Of a stretch of 64,000 bases of DNA, positions 1-14,500 are shown in pieces (the stretch's first letter is position 1; each line of letters opens with the position of its first letter). The notes under the pieces were generated by a model that did not search any database, was not told where the DNA came from, and was given only the letters and a program-made list of their open reading frames with translations. The DNA lies in contig NC_065543.1 in the NCBI RefSeq assembly GCF_932294415.1, positions 28,911,530-28,975,529 on the forward strand, in the 5' to 3' direction. Position numbers and translations under genes: made by a program. This DNA is from Quercus robur (Eukaryota > Streptophyta > Magnoliopsida > Fagales > Fagaceae).

Positions 1-3000
1 AGTCTTGGCGTATGGGTTACAGTCTTGCCACTTGCGTTTTTTGAAAAAAAAAGATATTTAAAAAGTTAAAAAATAAAAAAAGATGCCGTATGGGTTAGTC
101 ACTGTGTCTTGCGGAATAAGAAAATAAACTGGAATAAAATGGAACAAACTTCTTAGATTTGCACTAAAGTAAAATTGGGGAAATTTTTCAGATTTGTGTG
201 TGAAAATAAAATAAAATAAATACTTTTATTGGATGATATGTATAAGAAATCTGTGCTTTGAACTTTGACTGGAATAAAATGTCAAGGAAGACTATCAAAA
301 ACTTATCTTGACACATTTGCTAGTTTGGATGATATGTCATTTTCAAAAAGCAAACTGCTTCCAGCCAGAATCTCTCTATGATTATAAAAGCTGCTGCCAG
401 CAGCAGCCGGAACCTCTCTATGATTATAAATGGGGAGTTGTTCTTTCTTGACGGGAGACGGGGGTGAGATCTGTCTCTCAAAACCAGCAAGTCTAATACC
501 TTTGAATCATTTTCACTCTTCTTTCATCCATCATAAAAAATCTTCACTTTCATTAACTTGAATATTTCTCATGCCTTTGGCAGCACAATTAAAACCCCAG
601 CAGTTCCCTAACATCACAGTTAACATTATCTATCATTGGCATGCACCACCAAAGTTATGTTCTCCCCCTCTAACTCACTTACCTTCTCTTCCTTACATTT
701 TGGATTCATCTCATTAGCTGTAATTAATGTTTATCATGTTTATTTAGTTGAACTGTGAAGCCTTATGTTATTGTGTAATAGAATTTATATGCAACTATGT
801 TAATCTCACTTGTTACTGGAGACTTCTTATTTGGCTAGGATAAATAGTTATTTTGTTGTTTCTGAACATATAATCTTAGTCTGGCTAAGCTCTTTATATT
901 ATTTTGCTATTCCTGTTACTTTGCTATTGAAACATATTTACTTGAATTCATTTGAGCAAAGTTGATTACAACTACTAAATACCTTTGTTCTAGCTTTACT
1001 GGAACTTTGCTTGAGTTTCATTTAAAATGTTATTTAAACTTTGTAAAGAATGTCGCAAAAATCTCAATTTTGCTAAACACGTTGATCCTATTTTGCTAGC
1101 ATCACTAGATGTACATTCATTTGATTGCTCTTATCTTTTGACATGGTTTAATTTGGCACTAATGTAAACATTTACATATCAAGCTCTAATATCCTCTTGA
1201 CTACTTCGCAACTAACCTTAATGCTATTGTATTGTTGCTTAATGCTTTATGTTACAACTATTCTATATTTCTTGTTTCATACCACTTGTCAATCACATTA
1301 TTTTTATTGTTCAAGGGAAAGCACAACAGTAGCGGCCAATGGGTGACCCTATTGGCATAAATTCCGTACTCAACTCCTACCCTCAAGATCGATTCTAACT
1401 CTCAACGTATCAAAGCATGACATGTGTTCAAGCAACAAAAATCATCTCAAACACCTATTATCTAAATGGATTAGATGGACCTCCCCAAATCAACTTTTAT
1501 AAAAATAAGCCAAAGGGAACCTAGGCATGGCTGAAGTTGGTGAGCTACTTAGAAGCTAGTGGGCTACTATTACTAGATTCTTCCTGAACTTATGTTTCAT
1601 TATTAGTATAGTGGCCGATCTTTAGGCAATTAGATATGGGCTTCAATTAGCCTAGAATAGGGGTTTTAAAGAAGATAAAATTAGAATCTAACTCCCAACT
1701 AGCTAATTACTTAATATTTGATTGTAGGTGACTTCTGAACTAGTCATGGATAGTCTCGCGAAAAGACTAGCAGATAGAGGGAGCATTCAACGAATATGAA
1801 TAATACTGATAGAAATAAAGATCAAAATATCCACGAGATGAAGTGGAATTGCATTAAGATGAAGAATCCAAGCAGGAATTGCAAATAAAACTGGGAAAAC
1901 AAAGAACAGCTCTTCAGTTCAGAGCTGAAATTAAGATAAAATTACATCAAAACTGCATGCCTATTTATAATCGCTAACTAAACTAACAAATTATTACAAC
2001 TAGGTTGGTTGTCAAACACCACAAGTCTAAGAAGTGCTTGTTGAAGTTAGCACTAAACCTTAGAAATCAAAATGATGGCTTGAAATCAGCCATGTTGGAT
2101 CTTGTGGAATATGCTGGACAGTATCTTCCGATGATAAATGCCACACTTTTTATTAACTACTTTTGAGATTTTATGGTATAGAAGTATAAAACACGTGCTG
2201 CTTAAGTTTGTCATGATAAGTGAGTCCAAATCTTCTATTGTGCTCTCTCTACTCCACTTTACACTCTACTAATAAAAACTTACCACATGTTTGTCTATTT
2301 AATCTATACTATTATATAAGGGGGTTTTAAGCTATGAACTCAAAGCCCACTTCCAAGCCGTGGACTCAGTTTCTAAATCTTAGGCATTTCTTCTTCCTCA
2401 CTTAAACGTAACTTGCACATAAATGCTAGAGGAAGTTGCTAAAAATTATGACATTATCCCTATCTAACTAATTTGTTTCTTCTTCGGAATTACCACTTTT
2501 ATTTGGAATTCAAATTAACTCTCACTAAAGTATAACTTGCACATAAATGCTAGAGGAAGTTGCCGAAGTCATTAACACCGCCAGTCACAACCATACTCCG
2601 TCACAAGTAACAACCATACACGGCCACCAAATACACACCACTACCACCTTGTCTTTAGATCCATAAATGGGTATTACTTTATGTGTTTGGTTTTGTAGGA
2701 GTATGTGTGTTTCAAACTCTTAAATTATGCTTGTGTCCCACATTGTTTAGAGATGAGTTCTCATGTAGGTTTATAAACCATTGCACCTCTTAAGTGATAG
2801 CTTGAAAGATAATGGGCTTAGGGTCGGAGTTGGGCTTGGGTTGGACTTAAACTAGTCTCTATCTCTCTTGGGCCTCATTCCTTTTCCCTTTCTTTTGTTT
2901 TTAGCCCATTTTGGTTCTGCCCGTTGGGCATTAAACAGCAACCCGTTGGGGCATTTATTGTGCTGCCTGTGGGCTTGCACAGTAACCATTGGAAGCAGCC

Positions 3001-4114
3001 CATGTCCTTTACTTAGTTAGCTTATTAAACCCTACAACACACACTATTCATTTATCATATTTCTTCCTCTTCTCCAGCCGTATCTCCCCTCTGTTTTGCT
3101 GCACAGAAATTTTAGCTTCAATTTTTTTTAAAGAAAGGAAAGGCAAGTAAAGCTGTTCCTAGTTCTTCTTGCTTGAGTGTGTGATCAACTTGAAGAAATT
3201 ACTATAATCTAATCTGTGGGGGTTGTTCGGCCAAGAGAGTCATTCACACCGAGTTTTACTCCAAGTGGCACGAAGCAACCTTTAAAGACAACACATTTTG
3301 CGTGATTCTATAATTTGTGAGATCTTTCTAACTCTATCTATTTATTTTTGTCATTGCTAATTTTTTAGAGTTTGTATTGTTGAATCAAAACTTGTTTATT
3401 TAGCCATATTTTCCAATAGGTTTTAGTGAAAACAGAGGAGATGAAATAGAATGAACGTGCTATTTTAGATTACCATTGAGAGGCATTACTGCACTGAGAA
3501 AATTTAGATGCCTTGACTTAATTCTTGAACTTGATTTACAGAGACCGATTTTGGTTAGAAATTATAGTTCGATTGCTTGAAATTGTTTTGGTATTGGGGA
3601 GGTTTAATTTATGCTTAGAAGCTATGAGAAGTTGTCTAAAGATGGGACCAAATTGAAAATGTCTAGCTTCGGTGTTGTTTGTCTACTTTGTAACGATTAT
3701 GAATGTGGGATACTGCTTTGGCTATTTGGAGGTCTTGATGTAATTTTTTTTTTCAGTGTACCAGTACCACAAATTGGACTAGGTGGATTTGGTGGCGGTG
3801 TTTGGCCGTTGATTACTTCAGCAATTTGGTGGTGGTGGACAAGTGATGCTGGGTAGTGGTGGGAATGTGTATGGTTATTTATTTATTTTAGGAAACTTAA
3901 ATAAGAAAAGACAAAAAATTGTCATTTACTGATTTACTCAAATAGATGGACAAGTGACAAGTATTTTATTCATGAAGTATAGAGTAGAGGTGGGAAAGTG
4001 GGACAGAAGATTTGCACACCCATTTTTTTAATAGCTACTTTCTTATGGGATTGTATTGGGATAAAACATATGTGCTCAAAATTTAATCATGTTTGTTGTT
4101 CTTGACTTCTTGTT

Positions 4115-4715
4115 AATGTTTTGGAACTTGTTGCTCATTTCTAGTTTATTTAATAGAAGATTATCTGTTTGCATGCAAAAATAAAAATTAAATTAAATTA
4201 AATTTTAAAAATAAAAATGGCCCCATAATTCATCGTTTTAACCTTTGAAACTTTATTGATGGATGATAAATCAATTTTATTCACTTAGAGATCACCAATA
4301 AATTAAAGAGAGAAAAGTTAACAAAGAGTGAAAAAAATGATTGCATGGTAGTAAAACAGAGAGAGAAAAAGAACGTCTCAAAATGACAATTTTGTTTTGG
4401 TGAAAAGTGTTTAATCATGGAGCTAACAACAAATCAAGGTCTTAAAAATCAAATAAAAGATATTGATGATATTTTGGAACTTGCTGCTCCTTTCTTTTGT
4501 ATTCTTTGCATTATTTTAATAAAATATTCTCCGTTTGCATGCAAAATAAGTAAATAAATAAACTTTTATAAAATAAAAATAAAAATATAAAAGAGAGAGA
4601 GAGAGAGAGAACAAAGAAAAAGGATCATATAATAGTAGAGAAAGGAAAAGAACACCTCTCAAATGACAGATTTGCTTTGGTGAAAGGTGTATCATGGAAC
4701 TAATAAAAAATCCAA
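4115..4715. repeat. Diverged tandem segmental duplication
   Basis: The blocks 'ttttggaacttg', 'gtttgcatgcaaaa', a GA-rich stretch, 'aaatgacaattttg / aaatgacagatttg' and 'ggtgaaaagtgt / ggtgaaaggtgt' followed by 'atcatgga' occur in the same order at about 4120-4425 and 4473-4700. The second copy carries an expanded GA microsatellite (about 4594-4610). This fits an old local duplication. Confidence 0.55.
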
Positions 4716-5040
4716 AAACGAACAAGAGTGAGGTATAATTGTCAATTTAAATGATATCTAATTATCTTCTTTCTTTTTAATTGTAATTTTTGGAAAAAAT
4801 CAAACAAGGGCAAATGGTAAATTCCAACCATTTCTCTCCCCTCTACTCTTTCTTTCGAAACTTCCAAACAGTGTGATCTATAGTACTATAGTAGAATAAT
4901 ACTTACTATATTAATATTGAATTATTGATCAGGGCCTACCATTTTGGCATCAAAACATTGATTAGTTTATGAACATGATGGAAAAAACTATATAGACTTC
5001 ATAACAAAGTGAGAGTGAAAGATGGTGGAAGAAGACTTAT

Positions 5041-5167
5041 GGTACATTTGGATTGAAGAAGAGAGAGGGAGAGTAGAGTAGAATCAACCCAAAATTAACC
5101 TATTTTCAACCAACTCTATTCTACTCCCCTCCACTCCCCCTCTCTCCCCCCTCAATCCAAACAGACC
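5041..5167. mobile_element. Small MITE-like inverted-repeat element
   Basis: The ends form an inverted repeat: 'ggtacatttggattga' followed by a GA-rich arm on the left, and a CT-rich arm followed by 'tcaatccaaacagacc' on the right. At about 127 bp it is a typical size for a deletion-derived DNA transposon. No clear target duplication was found, so the superfamily is open. Confidence 0.5.
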
Positions 5168-5592
5168 CTTCATAGCAAGGGCATTTTTGGTCTATGTTCT
5201 TCGACAATATTTGCAGGTACCAATGCAGGGCACAAGTACAAGAGAAAGATAATGCCACATGAATTTGGCTTGTCATTCGATAATAATCTTAGACACAACA
5301 ACGATTTACTGTACACTCTTATATGACTATTAAAAGCTAAAGTTTACTGTACAATTTCCTAAATGAAAATGTGTGTGAGGGAGAGAAACTGAGCAGGACA
5401 AGACAACAGATAATATCAATTTCCTTTGATGTTGTGTACTGTACAAATTTTGTACATAAACTACTAAAGAATAAAAATCAAAGAATACAAAAAAAGGAAG
5501 CAAAAAATGGGAAGCAAAAACAAATGAAAATGCAGATCAAAAGAATGAAATGAATATAAAACAAACAAAAAACAAGAAAAAAAAAGAGGGCT

Positions 5593-8500
5593 TCAAGATA
5601 TACATTTCACAAGCAAAGGAAACATGGATGTTCCTGCATGGATTGCCTTCACCAATGCCACGAACTGGAACAGACTGTCTTCAGAGAACCACCTGATCAT
5701 CCATGTTACAGGGCTTGAAGCTGTTTTTTCATCATTGATTGCTGCAACCTTCTTGTCAGCTTTGGCAGAGGAGCAGAATACTGATGCTGTACATTTCAAA
5801 GCTACGGTCACACACCAACTCTCTCTAGTCTCAATGACCTAGAAATGGAGTTTAGATATGAATCAAATATTTTGCACCCCTCATTTTGCACACCTCCAAT
5901 GATTTTTTTCTTTTTTTTGGTTAGAAAAAAATCTTGGTTTAAGTCATGGAGCAATGAGGCAAGGAAAACAACAAATATTAAAATATATCCTTTTTTTATA
6001 ATAAAATTCCTTCAATTAAAGAAAGACCACAATGTCGCAACTGAGCATGGCATGCATAAACCGTTGACTACCATCTATTATAGACATACCTTTCCATTGC
6101 AGGCTCAAGAAGATATTAACTAAAGAATACAAAGACAATAATCGCAATAATCCACAAAAGAAATAATAAACATGTCGAACCAGAAACATGTTAGCATCTA
6201 AGAATTTGGGAAAGAAAAACAAAAATCTTCTATACAATATAGGAAACTAGAAAATGCTTACAAATGTACAAACCATGTTGCTAATTCAGAATAATAAATA
6301 ATCCTTTTGCTATGATCTACTACATTGTTATCCAGTAGAGACTGAACAATATATCAACATAGAAGTGAAGACAGTTATCAATGATAATGACGATAACTGT
6401 AACTTAACTAGTAATAATAAATAATCCTTTTGCTATGATAACACGTTTTGTCAACCAAAAAACACACGCACATGTGATACCCCAAATTGTTTGTTTGATT
6501 GTGTGATATGCGACATGTGCCGAGTCCCACGATGGGTTTTTACTAGGTGGATCTCGGATTTATAAGTGCAGATGTTGTTAGTGCTTTCTTCGGGTTGTTA
6601 CACAACATGTTTCATCAACCAAAAAAAAAAAAAAAAGAAGAAAAAACACACATGTCAAACCAGGAACAAAACATTAGTGACTCGTGAGATAGAAAAGAAT
6701 ACTTAGCAATTTAGGTGAATGTGATGTATAAAACTAGCAAATGCTTATAAATGTAGGCCTCAAGGAAAGCTTTAGTAAATTCAAAAAGTTACCATCTCAG
6801 ATATGTCAACGATGGAGCAATATGAATCAACTGAGAAATATGGAGGCAAAGATGAATCCATTGAAAGGGAGCTGAACTGCACAAGGTCCTCAATACAAAG
6901 AAGCAGATTGTCTCCAATGACAAACAATGATCTTGAATGCCATGAATCCTCTGTTGCATGTGAGTAGAAAATTTAGCATTATTGTAGAACTTATGGTCAT
7001 GTAAAAGTAATCATATATTTATAAAACTATTCAACAGATATCCTTTATTTCTCTTTTAAAAGTAGAACATAGGTTCAAAAATTTTAGAGCTGAACACAAT
7101 TCTTTCAACTTGGTGAAAAAGTAACAGCTCAGATCATGTACAAGCACTCTGTCCCTCCAATAAGTACATGCCCACAAGTGAGCTGATATAGAACATTTCA
7201 AAAAATTTAGAGCTGAGTTCAATTCTTTCAACTTGGTGAAAAAGTAACAGCTCAGATCATGTACAAGAACTCTGTTCCTTCGGTAAGTACATGCACACAA
7301 GTGAGCTGATATAGAACATTGTTGATGCTATACCTATTCAAGGGGTATCCATTTTATTCATGAGATGGTAATTCCACATTCTAAATAAATTTTGGATACA
7401 AGCATCACTAAGCAACAAACCAACATTGAATATCATTAAAGTTTATCCTTGTTGGTGTTAGTTAAATTGTTTGCCTAGTTTAATTATCTATTTTTGTAAC
7501 AAATCCATGGTAAATACTCAACAGCATTAAGATCTGACAACTACATTTCAAATTTGGTCCATTTTTTTAGTGTATAATAAAAATAAAATAAAAGCTCCAA
7601 AAGGTGCACTTTGAGTTTATCAAAAAAGCTTCATAAATCATGCAAATGCGCCTCAACTTATAGGCAAAAAACACTAAGCTTGTAAGCTTTGTGCTTAAGC
7701 ATGCTTTTACCAACAATGATATTGTATACAAAAGGCATACACACTAAGGGATTTCATCTTGAATTGATCTAGTAAAATCATCCATAACCAACAAAAAGAG
7801 AAATACTTGTTGATGAATTGTGATTGGAAACTCACTTGTAATGCTTATACTTGTTTTCACCCTAATTATATCCTTGTCATAAATATCCTTAATCACCTTA
7901 ATACTTTAGAGGAACTTTCATTTCAAGAACTCACAAATAACCTCTGTAGGTATTATCATACACTCTCTAAATTAAAAAACCATATGAAAATCTTTTCAAG
8001 CATATTTGTCCATTAGACAACTAAGAAAGAAAAAAACTTCCATGGTAAATCACCCTGACATAAAACCAAATTGATTTTCTGATATTGGTTGTTATTGATC
8101 AAGAAGGAAATCCCAAAGGAACTAGAATTTTTGGTGCAATCGCATGGGAATTGAGACAGTTAAATTTCACTATTGTTTCATGTCTAAACCTATATTCTAT
8201 CGCTCTCCCCCAGAGCTTCACAGTGAGAATCATAAACTTAATTCCAGTCATTTGTATAATTATGAATATCTTCTTCACTTTTGTACTAAAGTATCAAAGT
8301 GTTTTTCCTCCATCACTAGGCATTTTGTTAATGCTTAAGATCTCATTGAAAAGGCTTGTCAACCATCATATACCTACACCCTAAGCACTTCCAAATTTCA
8401 GTAGGATCAGGTCCTCCAGCCTTTCCTGTTTTCATTCTCCTTAAATAATCATTTACATCCTCATTATTCAAAGAAACCATCTATTATTTCAAAAACAAAT

Positions 8501-11500
8501 AATTTTAAATGCATTCCTCCATTATTTTTCTTTTTCAATGCTTCACATTATGTTCAATTTCCTTTTCTTGCACCAAGAAATTTTTTTTTTTTCAGTTGAA
8601 GACTGAACTCTCACAACATGCTCAGACATTTATATACAAATCATAACAAGGATGAAGAAGTGAGAACTTTACCTTCATTGTTGTTGTGCCAGAATAGCAC
8701 CATAGAATATTGGAATATGCTCACTTTCAAACCTCCATATACTTGTTTCTCAAACAATTCAACCTGAACCTGCTCCAAACTGCCATTTAAATTTCCAAAA
8801 CCAGTCTATCATAACAAAGAAACGGAAATTTGTATATATAGCCTACTGACTTTGGAACTAAATAAATATAACAAAGAAATAGTACACAGAGTAATGCCAA
8901 AGCAAGTTCCAAAACTAAACGTTTAGGCCACAAATCACCTTCTTAAAGAACAACTGTCATTTGCCTCATGTGGATCAAAAATTTTCAAGGTACTAAGTAA
9001 TTGACTTGACTTCTGAATGCTTCTAGTAATAAACACGTATGCTGAACCTCTGTCAATGTACACCCTGTCTCAAACACAGAAAAAGAGAGTTTTTAGGAAA
9101 ACGATTGGTTCTGGATTTACTAAAAGTACCAGAAATCACTAACCTCACAACCTGAAGTCCTAATCCTACTGACACCTCTCTGATATCTTCAACTTTATGG
9201 CAACCTAATAAGCTAATAATAGATCCTGCATAAAGCCACTTCAGCTGTCATTAGGCTGGAAATACAGCAGAAGAAATCTCCCAGTAATCATAATTAATAA
9301 TAAAATCAATGAAATATATGCCTCCTGCAGAGACTTCATAACCCGACCTGATCCATCACCTGTGACTCCAATAAGCAGCACATAAAACTTGTTTTCACTG
9401 CTCAGTAACAGAACCACTTTTCCGCATCTGGAACAATGAAGACAAATTAAAAATGAAAAGGCCAACTTCATCTATAAATAATTAAAACATTAAATGTTTC
9501 TAAATATTGTTTAGTCTATTGGGAAGTCCAAATAACAAACATAAAAAATGGTATATGTAGCTTTAGAGAAACAATATCTTAGAGAACATGATCCAACCAT
9601 GTATGAATAAGAGAACAGAGATCAGATTTGTTTAACTTTTTTATTTTTTGATAATTCAAGAGTTGGAGGTGGGAGGATTTGAATCTTAGATGTCTTTACT
9701 AGAAACAACAAGAGGTGCCAACTAGTTGAGTTACAAGACTCTTGGCAGATATCAAATTTGTTTAGTCCAATTCTATAATTTGATAGTTACAATGGGGGAG
9801 GGGATTTGAACCTTAGATGTCTATGTTGAAAACACTAGGAAGTACCAATTAGTTGAGCTACAAGACTTTTGCAAATGTAACTATGTCTCACTGATATTTA
9901 GAACTTAGTGGTGGGGTGAATACAGCACTTAATATCACTCCACAGAGTTATGCTTTTCACAAGAAAATTCCAGAAGTACATATAAAAAAAAAATCATAAC
10001 AGAGAGCATGCCTGATATTAAATTTTAAAATTCCAGTAGAAATAAATTATAACATACATATTCCCAGGATCAGAAGTAGTAGGATTTATTCTCATAATAA
10101 AATATAATATGTCGAAATATTTTTTGCGAAAATTATTTAACTGGTAGTCCAAGCATCATTAACAAATCATTTGGCACATGATAACATAAGTGAAATTTCT
10201 TTTTTTGTTTTTGTTTGCAGGTGCTAAAAAATCCCTGTCACCCAATTCAGTTTTCCTATCATTCATTGTAATAGATAAATATTTACCTTTCTTTATATTT
10301 GGATTCTGGCTCAAGTACACAATCACAATGCAAATACTGCCGACAAGTCTCATGAATGCTGGAATCTGCAACATTTATATTGAAATAGTTCTCAATAAAA
10401 TCATTACCACCTGTTGATGAGCACCTAGATCCAGAAAAACTACTAGCATCAATTGGTGGGGCTCTGTTTCTGTTTGTCCACATCTGTTCCTTATGAATAA
10501 CTTCTTGAAGTTCACTCTGACATGAAATTTGTTTCCCTTGCTCAGGTTCCATATCAGCTCTAAGAAAATCCAGATTTGCATTTGATTCATGAGATGGTTC
10601 TGTTTTGCCAACCACATTATTCTCTGCTACTAGTGAAATAATTCTTTTCTTCATTTTCCTTTTTCCTTTTCTCTTCTCCAAATAATCTGCCTCTTGGTTG
10701 ACAAAATGAGCAATTTCATCATCAAGAGCAACAGCAGGAAAATCTTTGCCATTTTCTCTCACATGGAAAATTTCATGTCTTTGATCACAATCCTTATCCT
10801 CGAAATCATTTGGAGATGAGTTTTCCTTAACACTCCTATTCAGATAATTATCATTCGTAGACTTATCAAATTCTGGTATTGATTCACACGAATCATCATC
10901 ACTACAGCTGGTATTACTATCAGATGATGCCACTGAATAGGACTCTGCAGATAGCTGCATAATTTCTTCAACTAAGTTGTGACGACGATGAAGAATGTCC
11001 TCTTGATAATGAGGGGGTGATCCAGGGCAAGCAATGGTTGAATGAGACTCCGATATATCATCAATGGCTGATAATGGTGATACGCTGAGATTTTCAATCA
11101 CTCCATGACCTCCTTGGATGCCGGTATCAGGGTGGGAAATTCTAGCTTGTGGAGAAATAATATTAATCCCTTCATGTGAATATGTTTTTAGATGCTCCTT
11201 GTTTGTATCCATTCTTCCCAAGCCAACTAGAGAATCCCCGCCACTAATCCCCAATAAACCAATTTGGCTAAAGTATGGATTGGCAGGCAAACCAGTAGAT
11301 GTATCTGCAAAGGAATTATCAGATTCTAAAATATTTGTACTACTCTCATCTCCAGAAGCCTGAACAGAATCTGAGACATATCTTGAACTTTCACCAAGAT
11401 ATTTTTTGCTTGACCTTTTTTTCATATAATTTTCTTTTTCATTATGCAATGATGCCCCAATATCTTTACCTCTGTCCACAGAGGTCTCAGAAGCATGATC

Positions 11501-14500
11501 CATCCACTCCTTAAACTCACGCAACCAAAGAACAGAGCGCTCTTTCTTCATGAGTTCAACTCTATTCATCAAATCAACTATTTCAGCTTCATCTTCAGAG
11601 ATGACAGTATCTGTCCTGCTTTGAATGTCAATGTCACATGATACAGACTCTTGGTCAGAATATACACCTGTGCTCTCTTCTTCGCTCCCAATAGAAGCAA
11701 GACGAGACACCTTTCTCTGTAAAAAATAACACCACATTAAAACTAATAAAAAGAAAACATAAGTAACGCAGTAACACAGAGTGCCAACAATAGCCATCAT
11801 CATAATAATATTATTTAGGGAAAAGAGAGGGAAACATGCTAATTGCTAAACTATTAAGGTCTAGTGAAAAAGCACTTTAAAGCATGAACTACTGTGTGGC
11901 AGGAGAATATGGCCAAGCATCACATTAAATTTTTTAACTAGGGTAAAAAGTAATCACCCAAATCTCATAGGGTCTTGCATGTAATTGATTTACATAGCTC
12001 CATATTAACTTTTTTTTTTATTATTTTATATAGGTATAGCTTCATATTAACTTCAAAACCACATACCCTTTTTGGGTTAATAGTCCCCTCTTCTTTAGCA
12101 TCAACTTTTGCAGGAGAATAAAATCCAAAGCTGGCAGGTCGCTTTTGCCTGCTGGCAATAATAAATTGCCGTTTCCAGAACTCTCTGGTGCTAATATTCT
12201 TGTCATCTAACTTCAACTAAACAGCATCCGACAGAAGAGGGAAAGAAACTGTAAGTTTAGCTGGGGCGTAAAATTGCAAGCCAAAAAAAAAAATTGCAAT
12301 TATGATTTAGTAGTCCCAACAAACATAACTAAACATAACTACATAACATAAAGTCCCAAAGAGTAAATATATATTAAATCACTTACTTTTTCTGGATACA
12401 CAAAAAAGCTGAATGCTTGTGCTCTATACCATCGGGCACAGCACAATGGATTTCCTTCCAACCATAAGCTTCGTAGAGATGGAAGGTCTGCTAGGAACTC
12501 TATCTCTGAAAAACTAGAAATTATATTGTAGGAAACATCAAGTCCTTCAAGTGACTTCAAATTCTCAATCCCATGCAATGAAGTTAGAGCATTGTTCCTC
12601 AAAACAAGTTTAACAATATGACATGATACCTGCATAGCCCAACAACATCAGAGTATGCATTCAAAGCTAATTACAAATTAAAAATTTATAGCGAATTAAA
12701 ATCTATTTGGCACTCAGTCTTTAAATCATGCTGCTCAACATTCAATTTATATCAGCACTTTTTCCAAGCCAAAAATAAATATGGTTTTGTATAAATTTAG
12801 AATTTCAGATAAGTAAAACAATTTCCAACCTTGGGGTGATGTGATGTTGATGTGGAATAAGAGGATTGTGGAAAAACTATATTACACAGTTGGAGCTTAT
12901 TCCTTATCTTATTCAGGAGTGTAGAAGATGGCTTTGACTGGGTGCTTTCTGGTTTTTATAGCCCAGATCATAAGAAAAGGAAAAAATCTGTTGGTTGAAT
13001 TGAAAGAAGGGATGAATATATGGGATGTTCCTTGGTGTGTGGCAGGAGATTTTTATGCTGTCCGCTTTCCTAGTGAGAGGGTTGGAGCATACAGATTTAC
13101 ATTGGCTATGACAGAATTTCCAGATTATATTGGCTACACAAATCTGGTTTATTTTCCACTAATTAAGGTTCTTTCTAAAGGTCTAATAATCAGAACAAGC
13201 CTTCAAGGACAAAACTTACATACAGATTTTTAGGTGCAAAACATTAGGATCCCAATTAAACTCAAACACATGGTTGCATTGACTAATAAAACACTAACAG
13301 TGTTTCTTTTTTGATAATTTGATAATTGGGGGAGGGGAGATTTGAACCTTGGTGTTTCTACAGTGCTAACCAATTGAGTTGTAAGACTATTGGCAACAAT
13401 GTTTTCTTTTCCAATGAGAATTTAATTCAGTAGAGCTATGTGTTTGAATTTAATTGGGGAGCCTAATATACTGAGCCTAAGGAACTGTACCTAAGTTTTA
13501 CCCTTACTTCAATATCTCATCCACAGACTTCTTAATGATTTTTCCACTCAATTAGCCTTTTCTTTTCTGTTCACTCAAATTAAATAATCAGTAAGACTTC
13601 TGAATGCATTCAGCCAAAAAGGCATGCAAATGGGAAAACTATTTGTAGCACCAATATTGAAAATTAAATGCTCAAGATGACATTCATATGAGCTAAAGCT
13701 TGCCCTCCTGTTTCTTATGGTGGGATAAAGCCATTTGAGCTAGAGCTTCTTGGCAAAACATTCCTTATCTTGTAAAAACTGTGCAATATATACAGTTATA
13801 CATATGCGTGCACGAAAGCTCCCCAATTTATGGACAGCATTTTGAAGACAAAACCAAAATAATGTACTTTTAGACTACTCTATTTTAACGCGAGTCAACT
13901 ACTTTAAGGAAGTACCTCGGTGAAGTATGAAATCGATCTTAGGTGATTAAAACCAAGATCCAAGTGCTTCAATTTGGCACACTTGCGAAGATTATCCACT
14001 TTTGCAAACTTGTTGCGACTAAGATCAAGTGTTTCCACAACAGGAAGAAGTTGCAAAGACTCATCCATGAGAACCAAGCCATTACACGCACAAGAAACAA
14101 ATGACAACCGGTTCCATTGCGGAGAGTCCTTTATCTCAGCAATTCTACTCGCGAAAACATGACGTAGAGCATCCTAAAAATTGTTCCAAATCAATTTCCA
14201 TACAAAGCCAAGCACCAAAAAGAAAATTTTCAATTCAAAAACAGAGATTTACATTCTAAACATACAAAGACTGGAAGTATAACCGCTCCAGATAAAAATA
14301 GGAAAAGAAGAAATTGCAAAAAATTTCCTGAATCTCAAAATTTTTTCCCCTTACAGGAACCAATAAGGAAAATACAAGAAGAGAAAAATAAAATAAAAAT
14401 CCATTTAATTTATCCCAACAATTCTACTCACAAAAACATGCCATAGAGCAACCTAAATATCATTCCAAACCACATCATTCAATTTTTTCCATACCAAACA

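Larger units (their letters stand above)
1..5592. other. Gene-free AT-rich flank downstream of the STK11IP-like gene
   Basis: No open frame here resembles a protein family; the longest (3611-3856, 81 codons) is low-complexity and glycine/tryptophan-rich. The stretch 2700-3420 looks like an old LTR: a 'cccacattg' motif near 2738, a pyrimidine-rich leader near 3060-3100 and an AT-rich end, but no matching partner or target duplication was found. About 4115-4440 and 4470-4715 are diverged copies of one segment (see the separate entry). The rest is plain AT-rich DNA. Confidence 0.5.

Noticed and set aside
3611-3856. 81-codon plus-strand frame
   Set aside because: Low-complexity composition, no domain, no splice context, within repeat-like DNA.
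5624-5842. 72-codon plus-strand frame
   Set aside because: Exact antisense shadow of the last exon of the STK11IP-like gene.
9635-9873. tRNA gene call from A-box and B-box words
   Set aside because: The boxes lie in SINEs with A-rich tails and target duplications; no cloverleaf fold can be drawn.
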